The notes below the pieces were generated by a model that was given only the letters and a program-made list of their open reading frames with translations, ran no database searches and had not been told where the DNA came from. Position numbers and translations under genes: made by a program. From CANNDT01 sp945876205 (GTDB taxonomy: Bacteria > Acidobacteriota > Vicinamibacteria > Vicinamibacterales > UBA2999), in NCBI GenBank assembly GCA_947503365.1, contig CANNDT010000006.1, positions 19,871 through 83,870 on the forward strand: a stretch of 64,000 bases of DNA, given 5' to 3'. Below, piece after piece: positions 38,450-46,301 of this stretch; position 1 is the stretch's first letter; every line of letters starts with the position of its first letter.

Positions 38450-39493
38450 ATGAACACCGAACGTAGCGGCAAGTGGGGCTCACGTCGGCAAATCCACGTG
38501 CTCGCTCTGATGGCGATAACGGCTCAGGGCCTCTATCTCTGCTATCTGATGGTCCTGCCATTCGTGCCGGCGCTCACCTGGGCGCTGGCGCTGGCCGTCT
38601 TGTTCATGCCAGTCCAGCGGTGGCTCGAGTCAAAGGTAAAACACCCCAACCTGGCGGCGTCGGTATGTGTCCTGGGGATTGGCCTGATCGTGGTCGTGCC
38701 CGCGACGTTCATGGCACAACGGCTCGTCTCGGAGGCCGTGATAGGTGCCGACACCATCAGAGCCAAGCTCGAGCCGGGAGAGTGGCAGCGCGTTCTCGAC
38801 GGCTACCCGCGCGTCGCGGCTCTCGCTCAACAGATCCAAGGGCAGATTGATCTGCCCGGAACCATCGGCACAATCGCTACGTGGCTGACCAATGCCATCG
38901 CGTCCTTCGTCAGGGGCTCGGTGATGCAGGTCATCGAAGTCCTCCTGACGTTCTATCTGCTCTTCTACTTCCTGCGCGACCGGCGCGCGGTGCTCCTGTT
39001 GCTTCGCTCGCTTTCGCCTCTTTCGGAAGCGTCAATGAACAAGGTGTTCCGCCACGTGGGCGACACCATTCACGCCACAATTTACGGAACGCTGGCCGTC
39101 GCCGCGGTCCAGGGCACATTGGGTGGCCTGATGTTCTGGTGGCTGGGTCTGCCGGCTCCTGTGCTCTGGGGACTCGTGATGGGCGTCATGGCCGTGGTAC
39201 CGGTGCTCGGCGCCTTTGTCGTCTGGATTCCGGCGGCCATCTTCCTGGCGCTGGAGGGCAGTTGGGGGAAGGCGCTGATTCTCGGCGTGTGGGGTGGCGT
39301 GATTGTCGGCGGGATCGACAACGTGATCTATCCCATCCTCGTTGGGAATCGGCTGAAGCTCCACACCATCCCCGCGTTCATGGCCATCGTCGGCGGCCTG
39401 ATTGTGTTCGGTTCATCTGGTCTGATTCTTGGTCCTGTGACCTTGACCGTCACCGTGTTGCTCCTGGAAATCTGGCGAAGCCGAACCCCATGA
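38450..39493 (+). CDS. AI-2E family transporter (PerM/YdiK-like)
   Basis: A 347-residue inner-membrane protein with about eight helices, of the family once called autoinducer-2 exporters; several members act in ion or solute efflux instead. Typical features are the paired N-terminal helices (LPFVPALTWALALAVLFMPVQ), the long soluble segment between helices 3 and 4, LLTFYLLFYFLRDRRAV, and the C-terminal GVIVGGIDNVIYPILVGNRLKLHTIPAFMAIVGGLIVFG block. Length is normal. The actual substrate cannot be told. Downstream lies a phosphoketolase remnant. Confidence 0.88.
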   Translation: MNTERSGKWGSRRQIHVLALMAITAQGLYLCYLMVLPFVPALTWALALAVLFMPVQRWLESKVKHPNLAASVCVLGIGLIVVVPATFMAQRLVSEAVIGADTIRAKLEPGEWQRVLDGYPRVAALAQQIQGQIDLPGTIGTIATWLTNAIASFVRGSVMQVIEVLLTFYLLFYFLRDRRAVLLLLRSLSPLSEASMNKVFRHVGDTIHATIYGTLAVAAVQGTLGGLMFWWLGLPAPVLWGLVMGVMAVVPVLGAFVVWIPAAIFLALEGSWGKALILGVWGGVIVGGIDNVIYPILVGNRLKLHTIPAFMAIVGGLIVFGSSGLILGPVTLTVTVLLLEIWRSRTP

Positions 39494-39502
39494 AATCATC
39501 AC

Positions 39503-39619
39503 AACCTCCACGTGCGCGGTTACAAGGAGGAGGGTACGACGACCACTCCGTTCGATATGGTCGTGCTGAACGACCTCGACCCCTTTCACTTGGTCGCCGA
39601 TGTCATCGACCGTGTGCCC
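39503..39619 (+). pseudogene. 3' remnant of a phosphoketolase gene
   Basis: A 39-codon stretch reads NLHVRGYKEEGTTTTPFDM then VVLNDLDPFHLVADVIDRVP, which I recognise as the C-terminal part of xylulose-5-phosphate/fructose-6-phosphate phosphoketolase. There is no upstream part of the enzyme: the AI-2E gene ends ten bases before. After the homologous stretch the frame runs on to a TGA-less end near 39709 with unrelated sequence. The fragment is evidence of a past deletion or insertion here. Confidence 0.75.
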
Positions 39620-39696
39620 GCTCTGGTCCTGACTTCGACGGCGCCCGACGCAGGAGTCAGCAGCACGCCTCACGCGTACCATCGACAGGTTCTTTC

Positions 39697-39759
39697 AATA
39701 TGTCGATAAAATCGCAAATCATCGACATATTGGGCTAACATGTCGACGCGGTCGACATG
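39697..39759 (+). promoter_or_regulatory. Two inverted repeats of ATGTCGA/TCGACAT: operator of the fic gene
   Basis: AATATGTCGAT (39697-39707) and ATCGACATATT (39721-39731) are a perfect 11-base inverted repeat with a 13-base spacer. CATGTCGAC (39739-39747) and GTCGACATG (39751-39759) form a second, 9-base pair with a 3-base spacer, and its right arm includes the fic start codon. The same core TGTCGA is used four times. Binding there would block both promoter and start; the fic product carries a winged-helix-like C-terminus and could be the binder. Confidence 0.7.
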
Positions 39760-40881
39760 CCAGCCCGAGCCCGATTTTCGCCCGACACGCCCTTCAACGC
39801 CCTTCCGCTGCTGCCCCCGAACGTCGAGCTGGAGACGAAGCCCGTCATGAAGGCCCTCGTCGGCGCACGTGCCGCGCTGGCGGAGCTGAAACAGGCTGGC
39901 GAGCTGATTCCCAACCAGGCGATTCTCATCAACACGCTGCCCGTGCTCGAAGCACGCGCCAGCTCCGAGATCGAGAACATCGTCACCACAGCAGATCGAC
40001 TGTTCCGGTTTGCGCAGGACGACGAGAGCGAGCAGGCCGATCCGGCGACCAAAGAGGCGCTGCGCTACCAGTCCGCCCTGATGCAGGGATTGCGCGTGCT
40101 GGTGAAGAAGCCCGTGACGACCGGGATGGCAGTCGACATCTGCCGAACGCTGCGTGGGATTGCGATCGACATTCGGAAGGTGCCGGGCACCGCGCTGCAG
40201 AATCAGACGACTGGCAAAGTGGTCTATACGCCGCCCGAGGGACAGGACCGGCTCCGCGACCTGCTTGCCAACTGGGAGCGCTTCCTTCACGACGACTCGG
40301 ACCTCGACCCGCTGATTCGAATGGCCGTCGGCCACTACCAGTTCGAGGCCATCCATCCGTTCACCGACGGCAACGGCCGAACCGGGCGCATCCTCAATCT
40401 ATTGTTCCTGGTGGAACAGGGCCTGCTCGATCAGCCCGTCCTCTGTCTCAGTCGCGCGATCATCCGCCAGCGGACCGAATACCATCGCCTGCTCAATGCT
40501 GTCACGCGTGACGGCGCCTGGGAGCCGTGGGTGCTCTACATGCTCGACGCCGTGCACGACACCGCCATCTGGACGACGGGGAAGATCAAGGCGATTCGTG
40601 AGTTGCTTCAGCGCGCGACCGCGCACGTGCGGGAGCATGCGCCCTCGCTGTACAGCCGCGAGCTCGTTGAGCTGGTGTTCGAGCAGCCCTACAGCCGCAT
40701 CGGCAACGTGGTTTCCGCCGGCATTGCCAAGCGGCAGACCGCATCGGTGTATTTGAAGGAGCTGTGTGACATCGGCGTGCTGCGAGAGGTCAAGGCCGGA
40801 CGTGAAAAGTTGTTCATCCATCCGAACCTCGTGAAGCTGCTGACCGCCGAAGACCATAAGGTGCCGGGATATCGCGTCTGA
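39757..40881 (+). CDS. Fic family protein with inhibitory motif and winged-helix-like C-terminus
   Basis: A 374-residue cytosolic Fic protein; relatives transfer AMP from ATP to Ser, Thr or Tyr of target proteins. The Fic motif HPFTDGNGRTGR starts at His200 and is canonical, so the site should be active. Residues 1-100 match the Fic N-terminal domain with the inhibitory motif SSEIEN (Ser69 to Asn74, pattern S/T-x-x-x-E-G/N), which occludes the ATP site in class II Fic proteins. A loop around 130-150 (TALQNQTTGKVVYTPPEGQDRL) is the usual flap. Residues 300-365 look like a winged helix (SRIGNVVSAGIAKRQTASVYLKEL). No separate antitoxin gene adjoins it. Overlapping inverted repeats at its start suggest self-repression. 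Confidence 0.9.
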   Translation: MPARARFSPDTPFNALPLLPPNVELETKPVMKALVGARAALAELKQAGELIPNQAILINTLPVLEARASSEIENIVTTADRLFRFAQDDESEQADPATKEALRYQSALMQGLRVLVKKPVTTGMAVDICRTLRGIAIDIRKVPGTALQNQTTGKVVYTPPEGQDRLRDLLANWERFLHDDSDLDPLIRMAVGHYQFEAIHPFTDGNGRTGRILNLLFLVEQGLLDQPVLCLSRAIIRQRTEYHRLLNAVTRDGAWEPWVLYMLDAVHDTAIWTTGKIKAIRELLQRATAHVREHAPSLYSRELVELVFEQPYSRIGNVVSAGIAKRQTASVYLKELCDIGVLREVKAGREKLFIHPNLVKLLTAEDHKVPGYRV

Positions 40882-40915
40882 GCCAGGTAGGTGACAGTCA
40901 AGTCCCAGTGTGACT

Positions 40916-40944
40916 TTGAGTGGATCCCCGCCTCACGGTAAGCT
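40916..40944 (+). promoter_or_regulatory. Promoter for tRNA-Ser
   Basis: TTGAGT (40916-40921) and TAAGCT (40939-40944) are separated by 17 bases, and the tRNA begins 16 bases after the -10-like box. The match is moderate. Confidence 0.4.
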
Positions 40945-40960
40945 GTTGATTCCACTCAGA

Positions 40961-41050
40961 GGAGAGATGTCCGAGTGGTTGAAGGAGCACGCTTGGAAAG
41001 CGTGTGTAGGGGAAACTCTACCGTGGGTTCGAATCCCACTCTCTCCGCCA
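40961..41050 (+). tRNA. tRNA-Ser (anticodon GGA), CCA encoded
   Basis: The 90-base gene has an acceptor stem GGAGAGA paired with TCTCTCC and discriminator G before an encoded CCA. An anticodon arm CACGCTTGGAAAGCGTG with anticodon GGA at 40995-40997 follows, then a long variable arm (TGTAGGGGAAACTCTACC) as in serine tRNAs, and a T arm GTGGGTTCGAATCCCAC. It reads UCC and UCU codons. It stands at the left border of a stretch with accessory genes, and tRNA-Ser genes are frequent integration targets. Confidence 0.96.
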
Positions 41051-41259
41051 ATCCATAACTGGCTAATTACCAGTGAGATACACGGATCGGTTGCTCGCCG
41101 CGCGCGGTTCCGCGTGCAGTTTTTCTGGACTTCCTACAACGAGTGGTGAGTTCCACTCTCCGTAGCATTCGGATTCAACAGCATCGTGTTTCCCGCCTGC
41201 AACGTCCTCGGGCTGCTGAACTCGCGGTAGCGGGACCTGGTGATTCCACGGCTCGGCAG
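41051..41259. other. Intergenic region after tRNA-Ser
   Basis: About 210 bases with no gene I can support. I looked for a copy of the tRNA 3' end that would mark an integration site and found only a weak 10-base similarity (TCCACTCTCC at about 41151), which I do not consider an attachment site. Confidence 0.4.
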
Positions 41260-41280
41260 ATATTACAGATAATGTAATAT
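41260..41280 (+). promoter_or_regulatory. Palindromic operator ATATTAC-N7-GTAATAT
   Basis: A perfect 7-base inverted repeat (41260-41266 and 41274-41280) with a 7-base AT-rich centre ends exactly at the start codon of the XRE gene. It is the typical place for a self-repressing HTH antitoxin-like regulator to bind; its AT content is unusual in this GC-rich stretch. Confidence 0.65.
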
Positions 41281-41964
41281 ATGAGTATGACTGGAGCGGA
41301 CGTCCGCGCAGCGCGTGAGCGTCGTGGCTTGCCGCAAGAGGAGCTGGCGCAAAAGCTGGGAGTCTCGCAGGGCTACGTGTCTCAGTTGGAGAGCGGCCAC
41401 CGGCTCGTCTCGAAACGCCTGGCCGCGAAACTCGTCTCGCTCCTGTCGATGTCGCCGAGTGCGCTCCCCGTGTCGACACCCAAGCCGCTTCCGAACCAGC
41501 AAGCGGCTCGTGCATTGGGACGCCTGGGCTATCCGGGCTTCGCGTATCTTCGCAGTGGCGCCAGGGTGAATCCCATGGACGTGTTGCTCGGCGCGCTCCT
41601 CGCAGACGATGTCGACGCGCGCGTCGTTGAGGGCCTACCGTGGCTACTGCTTCGATACCCCGATATGGACTGGGATTGGCTCGTGATGTACGCGAAGCAG
41701 CACGACGCACAGAACCGGCTGGGGTTCCTCGTCGCGCTGGCGAGTCGCTTGGCGGCTGCGAATGGAGACACTGCCACGGCGGAACTGCTGGAACAGCGCG
41801 AGCAGGCATTGCAGCGATCGCTTCTGCAACAGGACGACGCGTTTTCGAGATATGCGCTTACGCAAGCCGAGCGGCGATGGCTCGCGGCGAACCGTTCTCC
41901 AGAGGCCAAACGTTGGAATCTGCTCGCCACCCTAAACGTTGATCGGCTATTGAATGCCGGCTGA
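41281..41964 (+). CDS. XRE-family HTH regulator with C-terminal helical domain (antitoxin candidate)
   Basis: The 227-residue protein has a canonical Xre/Cro helix-turn-helix (residues 5-58: ADVRAARERRGLPQEELAQKLGVSQGYVSQLESGHRLVSKRLAAKL). A C-terminal domain of about 150 residues is rich in Leu/Ala helices (WLLLRYPDMDWDWLVMYAKQHDAQNRLGFLVALASRLAA) without a recognised family. It overlaps by 11 bases a DUF6036-type nucleotidyltransferase gene. Such XRE/nucleotidyltransferase pairs look like type II/IV-like toxin-antitoxin or abortive-infection modules, with the HTH protein as repressor and antidote. ATG codons at 41281 and 41287 are both possible; no ribosome binding site is obvious, and the first suggests a leaderless or very short 5' end beside the palindrome. 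Confidence 0.78.
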   Translation: MSMTGADVRAARERRGLPQEELAQKLGVSQGYVSQLESGHRLVSKRLAAKLVSLLSMSPSALPVSTPKPLPNQQAARALGRLGYPGFAYLRSGARVNPMDVLLGALLADDVDARVVEGLPWLLLRYPDMDWDWLVMYAKQHDAQNRLGFLVALASRLAAANGDTATAELLEQREQALQRSLLQQDDAFSRYALTQAERRWLAANRSPEAKRWNLLATLNVDRLLNAG

Positions 41965-42502
41965 GCAACTCCACGAACCGTGGCGGTCGTTCCTCCACGA
42001 CGTCGATGCGCAGCTCGCTGGGCCAACAGAGATCCATTGCCTGGGTGGCTTTGTCGTCGCGGAGTACTACGGTTTGGCGCGCCCGACCTCCGACATCGAC
42101 ATCATTCAGGTCCGGGGCGCATCGAATGCCGCAGACGTGCTACGAATCGGTGGCAAGGGCAGTGCCCTTGCCAAGACGCATAGGATCTACATCGATATCG
42201 TGACGGTAGCTGACGTTCCCGAGCGGTACGAAGAGCGATTGATTGGCGTGTACTCCGACGAGTTCCGGAATCTGAGAATCAGAGTATTCGAACGACACGA
42301 CTTGGCTCTGGCGAAGCTTGGTCGCAACCAGGACTACGATCGCGAGGACATCAGGCGGCTCGCACAGGGTCCTGGGCTCGACGTCGCAATCCTCGAGCAG
42401 CGATACCGCGATGAGTTGCGCGGGCAGTTGGGGAATCCAGAGCGGGACGATCTGACGCTCGAACTATGGACTGAAATGATCACCGAGCTGCGCCGCAGCT
42501 GA
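41954..42502 (+). CDS. DUF6036-type nucleotidyltransferase-like protein (toxin candidate)
   Basis: A 182-residue cytosolic protein with a minimal nucleotidyltransferase core: HCLGGFVVAEYYGLARPTSDIDII (GG, then TSDID as catalytic Asp pair, about residues 28-51), followed by THRIYIDIVTVAD and a helical tail (HDLALAKLGRNQDYDREDIRRLAQ). This resembles DUF6036 and the AbiEii/MNT-like toxins, which transfer nucleotides to tRNA or protein; the real target is unknown. It overlaps the XRE gene by 11 bases, so the two are co-translated. The pair lies between a tRNA gene and a transposase remnant. Confidence 0.75.
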   Translation: MPAEQLHEPWRSFLHDVDAQLAGPTEIHCLGGFVVAEYYGLARPTSDIDIIQVRGASNAADVLRIGGKGSALAKTHRIYIDIVTVADVPERYEERLIGVYSDEFRNLRIRVFERHDLALAKLGRNQDYDREDIRRLAQGPGLDVAILEQRYRDELRGQLGNPERDDLTLELWTEMITELRRS

Positions 42503-42543
42503 GCCCCGAGTAGCCCGCAGCACTGCGCGCGCCGTCGGAGCCG

Positions 42544-42735
42544 TCAGGTCTCGTCGTCGAAGTAGCCGAGATCGTAATTCATGAATCTCACCAGCCAGAT
42601 GCGGTCGGTGACCTGTCGCACGCCTACCTGCTGTCCACGACGGCCCATCACCCCTTGCGCACGCGCCGCATGCGAGCGGCCTTGATCGCACTCTTCGTCA
42701 CCACAGGCACGCTCCATTTCCTGACGCCGCATCAA
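42544..42735 (-). pseudogene. Transposase C-terminal remnant
   Basis: The end of this minus-strand frame, QQVGVRQVTDRIWLVRFMNY followed by DLGYFDDET, matches the last 30 residues of integrase-core transposases of the IS481/IS3-like group, which share the phrase IWLV-F-DYDLGYFD. The upstream 30 codons are not recognisable, the frame ends before the usual proline-rich tail, and no inverted repeats or upstream transposase domains are present. It is therefore a decayed insertion sequence fragment. The rest of the gap 42503-42855 holds nothing I can identify. Confidence 0.65.
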
Positions 42736-42855
42736 CTCGCCGCCACTCGCCGCACTCTGTCAGATCCGTGTTAAAACACCGACTCTAGACTGCGACGGTC
42801 CCGGCGACATTCGAACGGGCACTCGCCTTGAGCCAATAAGGAGCGGAGAATTCCT

Positions 42856-44100
42856 ATGACCAAGATTCAGGCATCTGCTGGCCTCGTTGTTCTGTGCGCC
42901 CTGGTGTTGTGTGCGACAAGCCAAATCGGCTCCGCGCAGGTGGTCGCACGACAGGAAGTAGACAAGAATGGCGCGCCCCAATACCGCGTCGACCCGTTCT
43001 GGCCCAAGCCGCTCCCGAACAAATGGAGCATGCAGCAAGTGGTGGGGATCTGGGTCGACCAGATGGATCACGTCTGGTTCCTCAATCGCGGCGTGGCCGC
43101 GCTCCCCATCGAGCTGGTGGCCGAAGGCGATCCGTCCGCGCCGTGCTGCGTGCGTGGGCCTGAGCTGATCGAAGTCGATCAGCAGGGCACTGTGGTCAAT
43201 TCATGGGGCGGCCCGAAATTTCACCCGAAGTGGCCCGCCACACTGCAGACGGTGATTGTCGATTCGAAGGGCTTCGTCTGGATCTCCGGCGAAGCCAACG
43301 AGGACAGCATCCTGAAGTTCACTCGCGACGGAAAACTGGTCTGGGACTTCGAGCATCGTCCCTCGCCTGAACAAGCGAAGATGCCGGAGACCAATCAGGA
43401 GACGAGCTACCTGCTCAACAAGGGTCGCTTCCAGCTCGACGAGGTGGCCAACGAGATTTACATCATCAACCAGAAGCGCGTGGTCGTCTATGACGCGTCG
43501 ACCGGCGCCTACAAACGCGGCTGGGGCGGCCATGGGATGCCGCTCAGCGAGGTCGAGAACGGGCCGATCGCCGGCTACAAATGGACCGGCGGCCCGCCGC
43601 CCGAGGAGAAGAACTTCGTCCCGAACCTGCACTTCGTCGAGATCTCGAAAGACCGGCGCGTCTACATCGGCGAGCGAGGGCAGAACCGGATCCAGGTGTT
43701 CACCACCGAAGGGAAGTGGCTGCAGGACATCTACGTGTCGCCGAACTCACCCGCGCAGCGAGGGGGATGCGGCGGCATGAGCGTGCCCAATGCGCCGAAC
43801 ATGGCCGTGCCGATGACGTTCTATCAGTCGATTTGCGGCACCATGTACAAGATGGTGATGTCGAAGGACCCGCAGCAGAAGTACCTCTTCGTCGCGGACG
43901 CGCACAACGACGTCATCTGGATTGTCGAGCGGCAAAGCGGCAAGACCCTCGGAAACTTCGGCGGCAGTGGCCGGTACGCCGGCCAGATGACCTTCCCGAA
44001 CTCAATCGGCGTCGATACACGGGGCAACGTCTACGTGGGCGAAGTGGATATGGGAAAACGGATCCAGAAGTTCGCTCCGGTTTTGAGCGGCGCCCGGTAG
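42856..44100 (+). CDS. Exported NHL/6-bladed beta-propeller protein
   Basis: A 414-residue secreted protein (signal peptide ending SQIGSAQ, about residue 28). Propeller repeats are visible: VVGIWVDQMDHVWFLNRG, ELIEVDQQGTVVNSWGG, TVIVDSKGFVWISGEANEDSILKFTRDGKLVWDF, VYIGERGQNRIQVFTTEGKWLQDIY, YLFVADAHNDVIWIVERQSGKTLGNFG, NSIGVDTRGNVYVGEVDMGKRIQKF. Relatives with this arrangement occur in peptidylamidoglycolate lyase and NHL-type proteins; no catalytic residues can be assigned with confidence. A strong ribosome binding site (AAGGAGCGGAG) precedes the ATG. It stands alone, facing a minus-strand operon of exported proteins. Confidence 0.8.
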   Translation: MTKIQASAGLVVLCALVLCATSQIGSAQVVARQEVDKNGAPQYRVDPFWPKPLPNKWSMQQVVGIWVDQMDHVWFLNRGVAALPIELVAEGDPSAPCCVRGPELIEVDQQGTVVNSWGGPKFHPKWPATLQTVIVDSKGFVWISGEANEDSILKFTRDGKLVWDFEHRPSPEQAKMPETNQETSYLLNKGRFQLDEVANEIYIINQKRVVVYDASTGAYKRGWGGHGMPLSEVENGPIAGYKWTGGPPPEEKNFVPNLHFVEISKDRRVYIGERGQNRIQVFTTEGKWLQDIYVSPNSPAQRGGCGGMSVPNAPNMAVPMTFYQSICGTMYKMVMSKDPQQKYLFVADAHNDVIWIVERQSGKTLGNFGGSGRYAGQMTFPNSIGVDTRGNVYVGEVDMGKRIQKFAPVLSGAR

Positions 44101-44126
44101 CGGGAACGTTCGACCGGCTCCGTCCT

Positions 44127-45437
44127 CTACCGGTTCGGCACGACGTCGGCGAGCTTGAGGTCTCCTGGCCGCACCCGCGCCACGCGCCCGTTCTCGAACA
44201 CGAGCTGGAGCACGAGGACACCGTTGGCGGTGGAGTACTGCCAGCGAGGGCCGGTCACTTCGACCGGGGGCCCGAATCTCGTCCTGATCTCCGCTTCGCT
44301 CTTGCCGAGGAGCGAGATGGTGTTCTCGGAATCGGGCGACGTGCTCGCAGGTGCCTGCCGCAGCCTCACCTGCGCGCCCCGCATCGAGTTCCCCATCGTG
44401 TTGTTGCCTTCGTGACAGGCGTATTCGTAAATCTGGTAGGGCTCGGTCGTGACCGCTCCGAGGTCGTCGGCATAACGCAACACGCGGTCCTTCTCCCAGG
44501 GCTGCATGAACGTCCACGGCCGCGTCCACGTCTTCGCATCGGTGATCGTGACGTAGTAGTGGATGCGGTTCGGCCCGACCGGCACGAAGCGCTCCACGAC
44601 GTGAAAGTTCCCGAACGGGATCCCTTCCGGAACGATGGCGCCCACCGAGCCGCCGCTCTGCTTGTTGGTGAAACCGGTCGTCTCGACGACCAGGGTGTTG
44701 CCCTCCCACCGGCCACGTGAATCCCCCATCCATCCACCCATCGTGCCGGACAGGTGCGGACGCCCGTCGAGCGGGATGATGCGCGTATTCAGCCGCTCGT
44801 GCGCCAGCATCACCCACCCGGGAGCCTGCATCAGGTACTGCGCGCTGTTGTAGCCCATCGTCGACGTCGGCACCTGCGCCGCGATGCACCGCTCGGCGAG
44901 GTCGTAGTCGCTCCAGTGTCGGATGTCGACGGCGGCGGCACTGTTCGGGTCGGTGGGCGGGTGGAGTCGCGTGTGCTCACGCTGGATCGCGACGGCTTCT
45001 GGCGTCATCGGCGGGAGGCGTCCGTCGGCGGGATCCTCGATCAGCCCGGTGCGGTTGTCGGAAACGAAATCCTGCGGCGTCCAGAACCCGTTGTATGTCG
45101 CCAGCTTGTCGAGATCGGCCACGGTGGCCTTCGCACACCGGTCGTCGTTCTGGTTGCAGAGGGGCTCCATGCTCGCCCGGGCCTTCGCGAGCGCGGCCAA
45201 CTCCTCGGCGGTGAAGGTCTTCTTGCCGGCCAGCTCTCTCGGCCTCTGCATCGGCACCGGGGTGTGGTTGTCCCACACCCCCTGCAGATCGGGATCGCCC
45301 CAGGGTGTCTTGGGTGGTGTGTAGGTCGATGCAGGGACGGTGAAGGCGGCGTCTGGAGCCTGGCCGGCGCTGGCACGCGCGGCAAGCCCGATCGACAGGC
45401 CAAGGACGAGGACGGCGATCACTGCTCTCGCACGCAT
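44127..45437 (-). CDS. Exported protein of unknown function (Vicinamibacteria-type family)
   Basis: A 436-residue secreted protein with a signal peptide (LAARASAGQ). Its main domain carries PWGDPDLQGVWDNHTPVPMQRP, YLMQAPGWVMLAHERLNTRIIPLDGRPHL, GDSRGRWEGNTLVVETTGFTNK and VERFVPVGPNRIHYYVTITD, phrases shared with the neighbouring gene and with many acidobacterial exported proteins. A C-terminal stretch (residues 380-436, LGKSEAEIRTRFGPPVEVTGPRWQY) looks like an SmpA/OmlA-type small domain. Function unknown. ATG at 45437 is preferred over one four codons earlier because GGAGG stands seven bases before it. Last of a three-gene unit. Confidence 0.72.
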   Translation of the reverse strand: MRARAVIAVLVLGLSIGLAARASAGQAPDAAFTVPASTYTPPKTPWGDPDLQGVWDNHTPVPMQRPRELAGKKTFTAEELAALAKARASMEPLCNQNDDRCAKATVADLDKLATYNGFWTPQDFVSDNRTGLIEDPADGRLPPMTPEAVAIQREHTRLHPPTDPNSAAAVDIRHWSDYDLAERCIAAQVPTSTMGYNSAQYLMQAPGWVMLAHERLNTRIIPLDGRPHLSGTMGGWMGDSRGRWEGNTLVVETTGFTNKQSGGSVGAIVPEGIPFGNFHVVERFVPVGPNRIHYYVTITDAKTWTRPWTFMQPWEKDRVLRYADDLGAVTTEPYQIYEYACHEGNNTMGNSMRGAQVRLRQAPASTSPDSENTISLLGKSEAEIRTRFGPPVEVTGPRWQYSTANGVLVLQLVFENGRVARVRPGDLKLADVVPNR

Positions 45438-45449
45438 ACAACCCTCCAT

Positions 45450-46301
45450 CTACTGTCGGGGCGGCGACACGAAGTCGCCATAGAAGAACTCTTCGACGTA
45501 CTCCGCGCATCGGAACTGCAGCAGCTCTACGTTCTTCTCGATTCGCCGATACAGCGGCATGCTGATCGTCCACGGCCGCGTGAACACGTTCGGATCCTCC
45601 AGCGTCGCCTCGTAGATGAGGTGATCCCGATCGATCATCCGGTAGCGCTCGACGACGTGCAGGGCGTCGGAGTGGTAGTTGCCGGATCGGTCGAGCCAGG
45701 TCTTCCCATTGAAGCCGCGGACGTCGATGACCAGCGTGTCGCCGTCCCACCGCGCGTTCGACCAGCCCATCCACGAATCGATCGTCGGTTCGGAGGTGCC
45801 GTTCATGAAGATCTCGCGACGGGCGTAGGAATACTGATAGACCATCCACATCCGGTTCGGACTCTGAAAGATCTGAAACGGGTGAGGCAGATAGGTCGCG
45901 CGGGGGACGCCCGGGAGAAAGCAGTTCACCTCCGGATCGGCGTTGAGGTTGCGGCCAGGCTTTCCTGGCAGCGCGTTCTTCCGATTCTCTTCACGCTGCG
46001 CCAAGGCTTCCGGCTTGTACGGGATCGTTCCCCCCTCGACGACACTCATGCCCGGCACGCGTGCACCCCACGCCCCGGTGACGAACACCGGCGAAGCCCC
46101 TCCGTCGTGGTCCTCGAGATCCCAGTTGGCCGTCGACAGGGCTTGCCAGATGCCGTTCAAGTCGGGCTTGCCGTCCCAGGTGGTGCGCGGGATCGCTCCG
46201 CCTTGCGCGAACGCCGCTGGCAGGCCAAGCGCCGACAATGCGAAGGTCACGCAGATCACGCGCGTCACCAGCCGGATTGGTCGCGGGCGAACGGCAGGCA
46301 T
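45450..46301 (-). CDS. Exported protein of unknown function, paralogue of its downstream neighbour
   Basis: A 283-residue secreted protein (signal peptide ending LPAAFAQ). The domain has the same order of motifs as the next gene: TTWDGKPDLNGIWQALSTANW, PFQIFQSPNRMWMVYQYSYARREIFMNG, WMGWSNARWDGDTLVIDVRGFNGKTWLD, ALHVVERYRMIDRDHLIYEATLEDP and FTRPWTISMPLYRR. The repeated occurrence of the set suggests a shared fold, possibly ligand-binding. The start codon shares one base with the stop of the DUF6152 gene (TGATG), and the stop lies 12 bases before the next start. Function unknown. Confidence 0.72.
   Translation of the reverse strand: MPAVRPRPIRLVTRVICVTFALSALGLPAAFAQGGAIPRTTWDGKPDLNGIWQALSTANWDLEDHDGGASPVFVTGAWGARVPGMSVVEGGTIPYKPEALAQREENRKNALPGKPGRNLNADPEVNCFLPGVPRATYLPHPFQIFQSPNRMWMVYQYSYARREIFMNGTSEPTIDSWMGWSNARWDGDTLVIDVRGFNGKTWLDRSGNYHSDALHVVERYRMIDRDHLIYEATLEDPNVFTRPWTISMPLYRRIEKNVELLQFRCAEYVEEFFYGDFVSPPRQ

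Noticed and set aside
41149..41165. Possible copy of the tRNA-Ser 3' end as integration site
   Set aside because: Only about 10 bases match with gaps, which is expected by chance.
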